DNA from: UBA11222 sp030652895
GTDB taxonomy: Bacteria; Pseudomonadota; Alphaproteobacteria; UBA11222
Reading direction: 5' to 3'
Length of the DNA stretch: 64,000 bases
Assembly (NCBI GenBank): GCA_038318895.1
Contig: JBBQCS010000004.1
Span: forward strand, 17,398-81,397
In this document: positions 28,815-37,192 of the stretch, piece after piece
Numbering within the stretch: the stretch's first letter is position 1
Layout: every line of letters begins with the position of its first letter
Made by a program: the position numbers and the translations under genes
Notes under the pieces: generated by a model
Told to the model about the DNA's origin: nothing
What the model saw: the letters and a program-made list of their open reading frames with translations, nothing else
Database searches by the model: none

Positions 28815-29459
28815 ATGTTTATGCGTTTAAATTTCACCCGGTTGTTCGCGGCTACACTGCTTACCGCGGCGGTCCTCTGTCATACCATCGCGATAGCCGC
28901 AACCAATCCCCCCGCGTTTATCGAAAAACTGACCTATAGCGCCTTGGAGACATTGGGCGACCAAGCCATTGGTGAAAAAGAGCGCTACTCGAAATTTCAC
29001 GCTCTTCTGAGCGATAATGTTGATATGCCGCGCGTTGGACGCTTTGTTCTGGGCGCCAATTGGCGCAAAGCGGATACGGCCCAGCAAGCCGAATTTCAAA
29101 AGCTGTACAAAGATTACCTCATCTCTGCCTATGCCGGACGCCTGAAAGATTATACCAGGGCCAAAATCAGGATCAAAAACACCACGGGCGTTGGCAAGAA
29201 CGAATATTTGGTCTCCAGCCAGGTCACAAATCCGAATAATCCCGAACCAGTGAGCGTCGACTGGCGGTTGCGGGAATCAGAGGACAAGTTACTTGTTCTC
29301 GACATGACGATTGAAGGGATAAGCATGGCGCTGACCCAACGGTCGGAATTCGCCTCTATCATTCAAAAAAATGGCGGTGATATTAATGCGTTACTGGCAC
29401 GCATGCGCAGCTCTGCCGGGGCCGTCAGTGACGGCGAACAGGTGTCTATCGCCAATTAG
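28815..29459 (+). CDS. mlaC: MlaC family periplasmic phospholipid carrier
   Basis: Periplasmic shuttle between MlaA and an inner-membrane MlaFEDB complex. The start chosen lies after the mlaA stop and gives 214 aa; the frame is open into mlaA. Seen: signal peptide ending CHTIAIAA, then the Tol-Tol-Ttg2-like fold with FVLGANWRKADTAQQAEFQKLY (conserved W and F positions) and VDWRLRESEDKLLVLDMTIEGIS. The genes for the ABC transporter part are not in this window. Confidence 0.92.
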   Translation: MFMRLNFTRLFAATLLTAAVLCHTIAIAATNPPAFIEKLTYSALETLGDQAIGEKERYSKFHALLSDNVDMPRVGRFVLGANWRKADTAQQAEFQKLYKDYLISAYAGRLKDYTRAKIRIKNTTGVGKNEYLVSSQVTNPNNPEPVSVDWRLRESEDKLLVLDMTIEGISMALTQRSEFASIIQKNGGDINALLARMRSSAGAVSDGEQVSIAN

Positions 29460-29475
29460 GTAATAACCGCAAACC

Positions 29476-29499
29476 AGCTCACGCGCGCCCGAGCTTTTT
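29476..29499 (+). terminator. Possible intrinsic terminator after mlaC
   Basis: AGCTC at 29476-29480 pairs with GAGCT at 29491-29495 over a ten-base loop and runs directly into five T. It sits 17 bases after the mlaC stop and overlaps the last codons of the convergent ettA gene. The stem is only five pairs, so the call is weak. Confidence 0.35.
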
Positions 29500-31167
29500 G
29501 AATTTCACCCGGTGCGGCTGGGCAGCTTCGGCGCCCAGGCGACGCTTCTTGTCCGCCTCATATTCTTCATAGTTGCCTTCAAACCATTCCACATGGCTGT
29601 CGCCTTCAAACGACAGCATATGGGTGGCGATCCGGTCAAGAAACCAGCGGTCATGGCTGATGATCATCGCGCACCCGGCGAAATCGACCAGCGCGTCTTC
29701 CAGTGCGCGCAACGTATCCACATCCAGATCGTTCGTCGGCTCATCCAGCAGCAACAGGTTTGCCCCGGACTTCAATATTTTCGCCAAATGCACACGGTTA
29801 CGTTCGCCACCCGAGAGCACGCCGACCTTCTTTTGCTGATCCGTGCCTTTGAAGTTGAACGCGCCGACATAGGCGCGGCTGTTCATTTCCATCTTCCCCA
29901 GCGCAATAACATCGGTACCGCCAGAAATTTCTTCCCACACATTCTTGTCCGGATCCAATGTATCACGGCTCTGGTCCACATAGCCAAGCTGCACAGTTGT
30001 TCCAAACTTCAGGCTGCCTTTATCTGGCTGTTCCAGCCCCGTCAGCATCCGGAACAATGTGGTTTTACCAACACCATTAGGCCCTATAATGCCGACAATA
30101 CCACCGGGCGGCAGCCGGAACGACAGATCATCAATCAGCAGCCGCTCACCAAAAGCCTTACAGAGATGTTCCGCCTCAATCACCACATCGCCGAGCCGCG
30201 GCCCTGCGGGAATTACGATCTGCGCCTTGCCCGTTGTACGCTCGCGTGCCTCGGATCGCGCCAGTAAGTCACCATAGGCGGAAACGCGGGCCTTGTTCTT
30301 GGCCTGGCGCGCCTTGGGCGACTGGCGTATCCATTCCAGTTCGCGATCCAGCGTGTCCTGAACGCCGGAGGCCTCGCGATCTTCCTGCTGCATGCGTTTG
30401 CGTTTTTGCACCAGCCATGAGGAATAATTTCCCTCATATGGAATGCCGCGGCCGCGATCCAGTTCCAGTATCCAGCCAGTCACGTTGTCGAGAAAATACC
30501 GGTCATGGGTAATCAGACACACCGTACCCTTATATTCCTTCAGGAAGTTTTCCAGCCATCCAACGGTTTCCGCATCGAGATGGTTGGTCGGTTCGTCCAG
30601 CAGCAGCATATCGGGTTGCGACAGCAGCAATTTGCACAGGGCGACGCGGCGTTTTTCGCCACCAGAGAGCGTGTCGATCTTCGCATCTCCGGGGGGGCAC
30701 CGCAGTACATCCATCGCCAGTTCAACGCGGGAATCCAGATCCCAGGCATTGAGCGCCTCAATACGTTCCTGCAGCGTCGATTGCCGCTCGATCAAGGCGT
30801 TCATCGCGTCATCATCCATCGGTTCGGCAAACGCCGCGGCCACGGTTTCAAATTCGTCCAACAGCGCCTTGGTTTCAGCAACCCCCTCCAGCACATTGCC
30901 CCAGACGTCTTTGTCCGGATTTAGCTCCGGCTCTTGCGCCAGATAGCCAACCTTGATGCCTTCAGCAGCCCAGGCCTCGCCCTGAAACTCCTTATCAACC
31001 CCCGCCATGATGCGCAGCAACGTCGACTTACCCGACCCGTTAACGCCCAGAACGCCAATTTTGGCGCCGGGCAAAAACGACAGACGAATGTCATTCAGCA
31101 CCTGCCGGCCCCCCGGATAGGCCTTGCTCAGACCCTGCATCACGTAAGCATATTGATAGGCCGCCAT
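29479..31167 (-). CDS. ettA: Energy-dependent translational throttle protein EttA (ABC-F)
   Basis: Soluble ABC-F ATPase that binds the ribosomal E site and gates elongation according to ATP/ADP. The start gives MAAYQYAYVMQGL (562 aa), with GGAG seven bases upstream; ten further codons are open. Two ABC cassettes are visible: Walker A GVNGSGKST and GPNGVGKTT, signatures LSGGEKRRV and LSGGERNRV, Walker B MLLLDEPTNHLD and LLLLDEPTNDLD, and the arm/linker between. Length and the C-terminal FEGNYEEYEADKKRRLG fit EttA rather than Uup or YheS. Confidence 0.95.
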   Translation of the reverse strand: MAAYQYAYVMQGLSKAYPGGRQVLNDIRLSFLPGAKIGVLGVNGSGKSTLLRIMAGVDKEFQGEAWAAEGIKVGYLAQEPELNPDKDVWGNVLEGVAETKALLDEFETVAAAFAEPMDDDAMNALIERQSTLQERIEALNAWDLDSRVELAMDVLRCPPGDAKIDTLSGGEKRRVALCKLLLSQPDMLLLDEPTNHLDAETVGWLENFLKEYKGTVCLITHDRYFLDNVTGWILELDRGRGIPYEGNYSSWLVQKRKRMQQEDREASGVQDTLDRELEWIRQSPKARQAKNKARVSAYGDLLARSEARERTTGKAQIVIPAGPRLGDVVIEAEHLCKAFGERLLIDDLSFRLPPGGIVGIIGPNGVGKTTLFRMLTGLEQPDKGSLKFGTTVQLGYVDQSRDTLDPDKNVWEEISGGTDVIALGKMEMNSRAYVGAFNFKGTDQQKKVGVLSGGERNRVHLAKILKSGANLLLLDEPTNDLDVDTLRALEDALVDFAGCAMIISHDRWFLDRIATHMLSFEGDSHVEWFEGNYEEYEADKKRRLGAEAAQPHRVKFKKLGRA

Positions 31168-31326
31168 AAAACGCTCCAAAAATTGCGGGAATTTCATATG
31201 CCAGCCTTAGCCATTCCGGCTGCCGGCTGGTCAGTTGAACAGGTTTTTTACGCTATCGCGTGCGCTCGTGCAACGCATCTGCTGCAACATCTTTAGTTGC
31301 GGCAAAAATCCTGCTATAGCCAGTCT

Positions 31327-31402
31327 GGGCCTGTAGTTCAGTGGTTAGAACCCACCGCTCATAACGGTGTTGTCGCAGGTTCGAATCCTGCCAGGCCCAC
31401 CA
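31327..31402 (+). tRNA. tRNA-Ile (CAU anticodon)
   Basis: Complete cloverleaf of 76 nt with encoded CCA. Acceptor GGGCCTG pairs with CAGGCCC, D arm GTTC/GAAC, anticodon stem CACCG/CGGTG with loop CTCATAA giving anticodon CAT, T arm GCAGG/CCTGC with loop TTCGAAT. A CAU anticodon could mean methionine, but the GGGCCTG acceptor and the stems match the minor isoleucine tRNA of alphaproteobacteria, whose C34 is changed to lysidine by TilS to read AUA. Confidence 0.9.
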
Positions 31403-31697
31403 TTATTTGTCTCGCGGCGCGAAGCGCCTCCGGCGGGGCGGCCGCCCGAAGTACGGTCGCACTTTTGCTGTGCCGCGTTCGACCCCCCCAGATCCGCCAG
31501 TAGCCCCGCGGCATGAAGCTTGCCGCCGGGCTATCCTCTTGCCGGGAAGAGCCCTTCCGGGGAAGGCGTGCCAGCGCCGCCTCGAATAATCCTCGGCACA
31601 CAAACAGCCATCCCTTCCCACTGTCAGGTAAGCGATAGAGGATGCCAAAACAGATCGCCAGAGTGAGGGGTCTTCAACAGCGTGCTGAAATATTCCA
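31403..31697. other. Non-coding stretch after tRNA-Ile
   Basis: About 295 bases with no supported gene. Short frames on both strands have no recognisable domain and one runs through the tRNA. A hairpin with arms CCTTC and GAAGG lies near 31554-31568 but has no T tract. No integrase, direct repeat of the tRNA end or other sign of an integrated element was seen next to the tRNA. Confidence 0.5.
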
Positions 31698-32450
31698 TTA
31701 ATCTCCCAATCTCGGAAAAAACGCCGCGCGTAGCCAGCCTCGCCAGCTATTGTCCTGCGTGAACTGCTTGTCCATGGACGATTCCCAGCGGGTAAAATCC
31801 TCCGGGGACAGATGAAATAGGCTGGCGCGCACTTTTATCTCGCGGCCGGGGTCAAGCTGCTTTACCACCTTGGCCGGATTACCCGCCACGATACAATTGG
31901 CCGGCACATCATCCACTACCACTGCACGCGCGCCAATAATGGCATTATTGCCAATGGTAACGCCTTTGGCGACAAATGCGCTGTCGCCAAACCAGACATT
32001 GTCACCCACCGTGATCGGGGCGCTGGCGCCAATGGAACGGGTGCGGTCATAGATGTCGTGCCAGTCAGCGTCTGTAAGATAAACCCCGTAAGCAAACATA
32101 CAGTTATCGCCAATGGTGATGCTGCTGGCCGAGGACAGACGCACCCCCGGGCAAATCAGGCAATGATCACCGATACGGATTTCACCACTACTGTTTTCGC
32201 CAGGCCATACGCAAAGCTGAACCGGCGCAAACCGTGCCGACAGCAGATGCAAATTTCGGCCGGCGGAAATGTGTTCCCCAAAAATACTGACGCTCCAGGG
32301 ACTGAGTATCTTGTGACCGGGCCCAATAGTATCAAATGAGGGGATAAGAAAATGCCGCGCCCAGGCATCTGTGAAATACGCAACCATACGCTTTAGTAAA
32401 AATGGCCGATGTTCTTTTCGCATCTTTTTTGCCGCAATCAGTAAATACAA
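31698..32450 (-). CDS. Left-handed beta-helix acyltransferase (WbbJ/maltose O-acetyltransferase type)
   Basis: 250 aa hexapeptide-repeat protein, probably a CoA-dependent O- or N-acyltransferase acting on a sugar or polysaccharide. The hexapeptide coils are clear (IRIGDHCLICPGVRLSSASSI, ITVGDNVWFGDSAFVAKGV, and TIGNNAIIGARAVVVDDV, each read separately), ending in the family's IVAGNPAKVVKQL. A histidine in TDADWHDIYDR could be the catalytic base. The N-terminal ~60 residues are not repeat-like. Internal ATGs at residues 10 and 22 are alternatives. The acceptor is unknown. Confidence 0.85.
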   Translation of the reverse strand: MYLLIAAKKMRKEHRPFLLKRMVAYFTDAWARHFLIPSFDTIGPGHKILSPWSVSIFGEHISAGRNLHLLSARFAPVQLCVWPGENSSGEIRIGDHCLICPGVRLSSASSITIGDNCMFAYGVYLTDADWHDIYDRTRSIGASAPITVGDNVWFGDSAFVAKGVTIGNNAIIGARAVVVDDVPANCIVAGNPAKVVKQLDPGREIKVRASLFHLSPEDFTRWESSMDKQFTQDNSWRGWLRAAFFPRLGD

Positions 32451-32525
32451 TCCATATCACATTACACTAAGACAGCATCCGTCAGAAAGAAAGCGCATGC
32501 TGGAAGCCGGCAGACTGGAGCACTA

Positions 32526-33062
32526 TCAGGCGTCCACAAAACTTTCAGAAACCCGCCTTTCACGGCCGGTATAGTCTTTGCTGATATGGCGCCTGCGGCA
32601 CGGGCCAAAATAATTTCTGGAACTGACAAAAGCGCGTGGTTTATTGATGATTGACATAAAACGCAGATAGACCGCGTTGGCCGAAACCGGCTTGGCCAGA
32701 AACTCCGTAACCCCGGCGTCACGCGCCCTGCACACATGCTTGCGGTCGGAGTAGCTGGTCAGAAATATTATCGGCACATAGGGGTTGGGGCTGTCGGATG
32801 CCTTGCGAACAAGTTCGGTAAATTCGATGCCGTCAATGCCCGGCATTTCCCAGTCCACGATCATTATATCCGGATTATAGGCGCGCATCGCCTCGAATCC
32901 GTCCGCGCCGTCATTTGCCTCATACACAAACTGGATACCCAGCGCATGCAGGATCGTATTCACGATCTTGCGCATGTTCGCATGATCATCAACGATGAGA
33001 ACGACAAGGTTTTTAAGCCCGTTATCTACCACGCGAAATACCGCCGCCTCAGCGGCGCCCAT
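32526..33062 (-). CDS. Single-domain response regulator with C-terminal tail
   Basis: The start gives MGAAEAAVFRVVD (178 aa); the longer open frame upstream runs into the methyltransferase gene. The receiver domain has DD in VLIVDDHANMRK, phospho-acceptor Asp in IMIVDWEMPG, the Thr/Ser switch in FLTSYSD, and the conserved Lys in FLAKPVSA. The last ~45 residues form a basic tail (YFGPCRRRHISKDYTGRERR) seen in a group of alphaproteobacterial CheY-like proteins. It is not next to a kinase; the orphan kinase at 17309 is one possible partner, but this is only a guess. Confidence 0.88.
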   Translation of the reverse strand: MGAAEAAVFRVVDNGLKNLVVLIVDDHANMRKIVNTILHALGIQFVYEANDGADGFEAMRAYNPDIMIVDWEMPGIDGIEFTELVRKASDSPNPYVPIIFLTSYSDRKHVCRARDAGVTEFLAKPVSANAVYLRFMSIINKPRAFVSSRNYFGPCRRRHISKDYTGRERRVSESFVDA

Positions 33063-33129
33063 CGCCCTTGCATCCCCATGCTTGGTTGTATTTGCGGGAC
33101 AATAAAACCATAGCGCGCATAAGAAAGGG

Positions 33130-33747
33130 TTAACGGCGCGCGGAACCCCAGTAATTATAGCCCATGATGCGCGGCGTTGACGGCAGATACATGCTCTGAA
33201 GGTCGCTGATCTTGAACCCTGCCCCCTCGATAAGCGCCGGAATCGCCCGGTTGATATTGCATCCTCCACCGATAGGTTTCCAGATCGGATTGATCCGGTT
33301 CTGCCATTTAGCGACTGCGGCGTCCGGAGCAATGCCATGTTCGCAAAATAGCAGTTGCCCGTCAGGCCGCAACACCCGAAGCATGCCCTGCAGCGCCTTT
33401 AGCGTGTCCGGGATGGTGCACAGGGTGAACGTCGTCACCACCGTATCGACACTTTGATCCTCAAGCGGGATGGCCTCACCCGGCAGATCGATGAACTCCA
33501 CCTTGAACGCCACGTCGCTGACGCGATCCGCCGCCAATGCGCGCATCTCCGCCGACGGCTCCAGCGCATACAGCATTTCGATATTAGCCGCATCATAATG
33601 CGGAAGATTGTGCCCCGCACCCACACCGATTTCCAGCACACGTCCGCGCGCCAGCGGCACCACCTTGGCGCGCTGCCGGGTGATGGGTTTTGCTCCGCAG
33701 GCGGCGTTGATCAGTTTAGGTAAAAGGTACTTTTCATACAGCCCCAT
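33130..33747 (-). CDS. Class I SAM-dependent methyltransferase
   Basis: 205 aa from the start MGLYEKYLLPKL, which has AGGGA upstream; a 19-codon longer frame is open. Seen: SAM motif VLEIGVGAGHNLPHYD, acidic loop ALEPSAEMRALA, motif II-like VDTVVTTFTLCTIPD, and a conserved LFCEHGIAP. This pattern fits the methyltransferase_11 group close to UbiE-like and phospholipid methyltransferases. The substrate cannot be named. It lies 41 bases upstream of sdr copy 1 in the reverse order of transcription, so it is the next gene after the dehydrogenase/hydrolase cluster. Confidence 0.85.
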   Translation of the reverse strand: MGLYEKYLLPKLINAACGAKPITRQRAKVVPLARGRVLEIGVGAGHNLPHYDAANIEMLYALEPSAEMRALAADRVSDVAFKVEFIDLPGEAIPLEDQSVDTVVTTFTLCTIPDTLKALQGMLRVLRPDGQLLFCEHGIAPDAAVAKWQNRINPIWKPIGGGCNINRAIPALIEGAGFKISDLQSMYLPSTPRIMGYNYWGSARR

Positions 33748-33788
33748 ACAATATTTTCCCTTTTTAGGCGGCCAAATAGCCGCCCTGC

Positions 33789-34544
33789 TTATTGTGTTGT
33801 CCAACCACCATCAATCACCAGTTCCGCACCTGTCACGAACGAGGCTTCGTCCGAGCACAGGAACAAAGAACCGTTCGCAATTTCTTCGGGTTTTCCCAAC
33901 CGGCCAATTGGCGTTTTACCCGTCAGGTCATCCAGAAATTCCTGCGGCATGGACTTCGCGAGCGGCGTGGCAATAATGCCGGGATGCACCGAGTTGATAC
34001 GAATGCCCTGGGTCGCATATTCCAGCGCCGCCGCCTTCGACATCAGCCGCACTGCACCTTTAGAGGCATGGTAGGACAGCATGCCCGGGCTGCCAATAAT
34101 TCCGTAGACAGAAGAAATATTGACAATTGCGCCGCCGCCCGCTTTCAGTATTTCAGGGATTGCGGTTTTCATGCCATACCAGACACCGGTCTGATTGACG
34201 GCAATGGTTTTGTCCCAGCTGGCCTGACTTTCGGTGGTGACGCCGCCCGCCATGCCAATGCCGGCATTATTGACCAGCGTCGTCAGCTTGCCATACAGAT
34301 TAACGGCTTTCTTGACCGCATCGCCCCAGCTTGCTTCGCTGGACACATCAAGACTGGTAAAGGCAGCCTGGCCACCGCTATTGGTGACGCCTATACTATC
34401 GGCGACATCCCTGCCCATTTTTTCCTGTATATCGCCAATCAGCACTTTTGCACCCTCGGCGGCAAAGACGCGCGCATGCGCCTCGCCAATCCCGCTGGCG
34501 CCGCCGCTGATCAGGACCACTTTTCCCTCGAGTCTTCCGGCCAT
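33789..34544 (-). CDS. Short-chain dehydrogenase/reductase, copy 1 of 3
   Basis: 251 aa classical SDR. Seen: cofactor motif SGGASGIG (residues 13-20) with Asp38 after beta-2 (GDIQ), which favours NAD(H); NNAG at 92-95; Asn117; catalytic Ser in NISS, Tyr158 and Lys162 in YHASK; and the C-terminal VTGAELVIDGG. Overall it resembles the 3-alpha/20-beta hydroxysteroid dehydrogenase type, but the substrate is unknown. It is nearly identical along most of its length to the SDRs at 35575 and 36407. It is the last gene of the cluster, nine bases after the hydrolase gene at 34554, with AGGTAGGACG before the ATG. Confidence 0.93.
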   Translation of the reverse strand: MAGRLEGKVVLISGGASGIGEAHARVFAAEGAKVLIGDIQEKMGRDVADSIGVTNSGGQAAFTSLDVSSEASWGDAVKKAVNLYGKLTTLVNNAGIGMAGGVTTESQASWDKTIAVNQTGVWYGMKTAIPEILKAGGGAIVNISSVYGIIGSPGMLSYHASKGAVRLMSKAAALEYATQGIRINSVHPGIIATPLAKSMPQEFLDDLTGKTPIGRLGKPEEIANGSLFLCSDEASFVTGAELVIDGGWTTQ

Positions 34545-34553
34545 CTTTGCGTC

Positions 34554-35522
34554 CTACCTCTTGAAATAGTTAAGCGGATTGTTGGTGGTGAGCTGCTGGA
34601 TTTGCTCGTCCACCACACCTGCCTTGCGCATCGCTGGCAAAATGTTGCGCGAGATATGGGCAAAGTTCCAGTTGGGCGATCCCTTCTTCATGCCATCCAG
34701 AACGCCGGTATCCCGCCCGCGCCAGCAATGCAGCGCATCATGCGACATCATGATACGGTCAAACCCAACACTCAACAGACCAATCAGTGAAGCCATCCGC
34801 ATTTTGTCCGAGCATATAGTCTCAATCCCAAAACGGTCAAAGCCAAGCCAGGCGCCGCGCTGCAGGATCTCGAAATAATAGCGCATGTCGCCGACACCAC
34901 AGGAGTGGCCGATCATGACCTTGTTGAAATCAACCCCTTCTTCTTCAAAAATATCCAGGGTCTCGCTGCCATAGGGTTCTGTCTCGTCATTATGGCACAG
35001 GATAGGCACACCGGTTTTTTTGTGCGCGCGGGCAGCTGCGCGCAAGCATTTCTGCTCGGCCGCGGTTATCCCCTGGCCAGGCGCGGTTATGCCGGGTATG
35101 CCACCGGTCGCCACCTTGATGATGCCGGCCTTGATGCCGGTTTTGCCAATGCCTTCCTGAATCTCATGGGCATAAACCTCTGCAATGCCGTCAATATCCA
35201 TCAGCCTGAAATGCTGGGGAATACCCAACGCATCATTATAAAGCCCTGTCGCAACGATGACATTGATACCGGACTTTTCCGATACTTCGGCAGCAAATTC
35301 CGGATCACGGCCAAGTTCCATCGGGCACGGATCGACGATGCTTCTAACGCCAAGACCTTTGATTTCTTTCATCTTTTCGACCGCGGTAGAAATTTCCTTC
35401 TTGCGGTCTACATCGCGTGGATCAAGTTCCCAACCGGGCCAGCCGACCGAGAGATGTTCGTGGACCAGTGTAAAACCCAAATCCTCTGGTTTGATCGTGC
35501 CGGTTGCTGAATTTACGGTCAT
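34554..35522 (-). CDS. Phosphotriesterase-family metal-dependent hydrolase, copy 1 of 2
   Basis: 322 aa amidohydrolase-superfamily TIM barrel. All expected binuclear metal ligands are present: His21 and His23 in VHEHL, bridging Lys136 in GIIKVATGG, His177 in PILCHNDE, His206 in IGHSCG, and Asp262 in MMSHDAL. Family members are lactonases, aryl-dialkylphosphatases or related esterases; with an intact site this one is probably active, and a lactone or ester is the likeliest natural substrate class (inference). Paired with an SDR on each side. Confidence 0.92.
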   Translation of the reverse strand: MTVNSATGTIKPEDLGFTLVHEHLSVGWPGWELDPRDVDRKKEISTAVEKMKEIKGLGVRSIVDPCPMELGRDPEFAAEVSEKSGINVIVATGLYNDALGIPQHFRLMDIDGIAEVYAHEIQEGIGKTGIKAGIIKVATGGIPGITAPGQGITAAEQKCLRAAARAHKKTGVPILCHNDETEPYGSETLDIFEEEGVDFNKVMIGHSCGVGDMRYYFEILQRGAWLGFDRFGIETICSDKMRMASLIGLLSVGFDRIMMSHDALHCWRGRDTGVLDGMKKGSPNWNFAHISRNILPAMRKAGVVDEQIQQLTTNNPLNYFKR

Positions 35523-35574
35523 GACAGACCTCCCTGTTGTGCGTGGTTGTTATTATACTCTTTCGAGCCTGCTT

Positions 35575-36333
35575 TTATTGTGCGAGCCACCCGCCATCAA
35601 TGACCAGTTCCGCACCAGTTACAAATGACGCATCGTCCGAGCACAAATAGAGTGAGCCATAGGCGATATCCTCGGGCCGTCCCAACCGGCCGATGGGCGT
35701 TTTACCGATAATTCCCTCTACGATTTCCGGCGTCAGCGCGGTTCCAAGAATCGGCGTGTTGATAATACCCGGATGCACGGAATTGATACGGATGCCCTGG
35801 GTGGCGTATTCCAGCGCCGCCGCCTTGGACATCAGCCGCACCGCGCCCTTGGACGCGTGATAGGCGAACATGTCCGGGCTGCCAATAATTCCGTACAGAG
35901 ATGAAATATTGACAATCGCGCCGCCTCCCGCTTTCAGAATTTCGGGGATCGCCGTCTTCATGCCGTACCAGACGCCGGTTTGGTTGACCGCCATGGTCCT
36001 GTCCCAGCTTTCCTGGGTTTCCGTCGTAACGCCCCCCATGACACCAATGCCCGCATTGTTGACCAGCGTTGTCAGCTTGCCATACATGCTGACGGCTTTC
36101 TTGACCGCGTCGCCCCAGCTTTTTTCGGATGTCACGTCAAGATTTGTGTACGCCGCCTGCCCGCCGCTATTGGTGATGCCAATACCTTCAGCCACTTCCT
36201 GGCCCATTTTATCCTGAATATCGCCGATCAGCACTTTGGCGCCCTCAGCGGCGAATATGCGTGCATGGGCGGCGCCAATCCCGCTGGCGCCGCCGGTGAT
36301 CAACACTACTTTTCCTTCAAGTCTTCCGGTCAT
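35575..36333 (-). CDS. Short-chain dehydrogenase/reductase, copy 2 of 3
   Basis: 252 aa. Same motifs as its paralogs: TGGASGIG, GDIQ with the NAD-selecting Asp, NNAG, catalytic Ser in NISSLYG, Tyr and Lys in YHASK. It differs mostly in the substrate-loop region after HPGIINTPI (LGTALTPEIVEGIIG), where the three copies are least alike, and in its last residues (GGWLAQ). AGGAAG lies before the ATG. Differences concentrated in the active-site lid suggest related but distinct substrates for the copies. Confidence 0.93.
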   Translation of the reverse strand: MTGRLEGKVVLITGGASGIGAAHARIFAAEGAKVLIGDIQDKMGQEVAEGIGITNSGGQAAYTNLDVTSEKSWGDAVKKAVSMYGKLTTLVNNAGIGVMGGVTTETQESWDRTMAVNQTGVWYGMKTAIPEILKAGGGAIVNISSLYGIIGSPDMFAYHASKGAVRLMSKAAALEYATQGIRINSVHPGIINTPILGTALTPEIVEGIIGKTPIGRLGRPEDIAYGSLYLCSDDASFVTGAELVIDGGWLAQ

Positions 36334-36381
36334 ATGACTTCCTGTTCTTCTTAGCGCGCAAGGACCGCCGTTCGTTCGCGG

Positions 36382-36399
36382 CCGGACTTTTTCGTCCGG
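36382..36399. repeat. Small inverted repeat between sdr copies 2 and 3
   Basis: CCGGAC (36382-36387) and GTCCGG (36394-36399) form a six-pair hairpin with a six-base loop, eight bases after the stop of the upstream SDR gene. On the transcribed strand the loop is A-rich and no T tract follows, so a simple intrinsic terminator is unlikely; an mRNA processing or stabilising stem is possible. Confidence 0.4.
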
Positions 36400-36406
36400 A
36401 AGCGCC

Positions 36407-37183
36407 TTACTGTGTGGTCCAGCCGCCGTCGATAACCAGTTCCGCGCCGGTCACAAACGAGGCCTCGTCGGAGCACAAAAACAGCGAGCCATAAGCGATT
36501 TCCTCCGGCTTGCCGAAACGCGCCATAGGTGTTCTGGTTTGAATGGTTTTGACGAACGAATCGACTGCAGCGCCACCGCTTGAGAAGGTTTTCGTCAAAA
36601 TAGGCGTTTCAATAATGCCCGGATGCACGGAATTGATGCGGATGCCCTGGGTCGCATATTCCAGCGCCGCCGCCTTGGACATCAGCCGCACCGCGCCCTT
36701 GGAGGCATGATAGGACAGCATGTCGGGGCTGCCGATAATTCCGTAGACAGAGGAAATGTTAACGATCGCCCCCCCACCGGCCTTCAGCATTTCCGGGATT
36801 GCGGCCTTCATGCCATACCACACCCCCATCTGATTGACGGCGATGGTTTTGTCCCAGCTGGCCTGGGTTTCCGTGGTGACGCCACCAAGGATGGCAAGCC
36901 CCGCATTGTTGATCAGCGTGGTCAGCTTGCCATACAGGTTGACGGCCTTCTTGACCGCGTCGTCCCAGCTTTTTTCGCTGGTCACGTCCAGGTTTGTAAA
37001 CGCCGCCTGTCCGCCGCTATTGGTGATGCCAATACCTTCAGCCACTTCCTGGCCCATTTCATCCTGAATATCACCGATCAGCACTTTGGCGCCCTCGGCC
37101 GCGAATGTGCGCGCATGCGCGGCGCCAATACCGCTGGCGCCGCCTGTTATCAGGACTACTTTTCCTTCGAGTCTTCCGGCCAT
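36407..37183 (-). CDS. Short-chain dehydrogenase/reductase, copy 3 of 3
   Basis: 258 aa, slightly longer than the other two owing to an insertion in the loop after HPGIIETPI (KTFSSGGAAVDSFVKTIQ). Same SDR motifs: TGGASGIG, NAD-type GDIQ, NNAG, NISS and YHASK. The first third is almost the same as copy 2 (QDEMGQEVAEGIGITN), while the middle and the C-terminus (VYGIIGSPDMLSYHASK, GGWTTQ) match copy 1 better, so it looks like a mosaic. Nine bases after the copy-2 hydrolase gene. Confidence 0.93.
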   Translation of the reverse strand: MAGRLEGKVVLITGGASGIGAAHARTFAAEGAKVLIGDIQDEMGQEVAEGIGITNSGGQAAFTNLDVTSEKSWDDAVKKAVNLYGKLTTLINNAGLAILGGVTTETQASWDKTIAVNQMGVWYGMKAAIPEMLKAGGGAIVNISSVYGIIGSPDMLSYHASKGAVRLMSKAAALEYATQGIRINSVHPGIIETPILTKTFSSGGAAVDSFVKTIQTRTPMARFGKPEEIAYGSLFLCSDEASFVTGAELVIDGGWTTQ

Positions 37184-37192
37184 GTCTGGCTC

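Noticed and set aside
31297..31503. 68-codon frame over the tRNA-Ile gene
   Set aside because: It reads through the tRNA and has no protein-like features.
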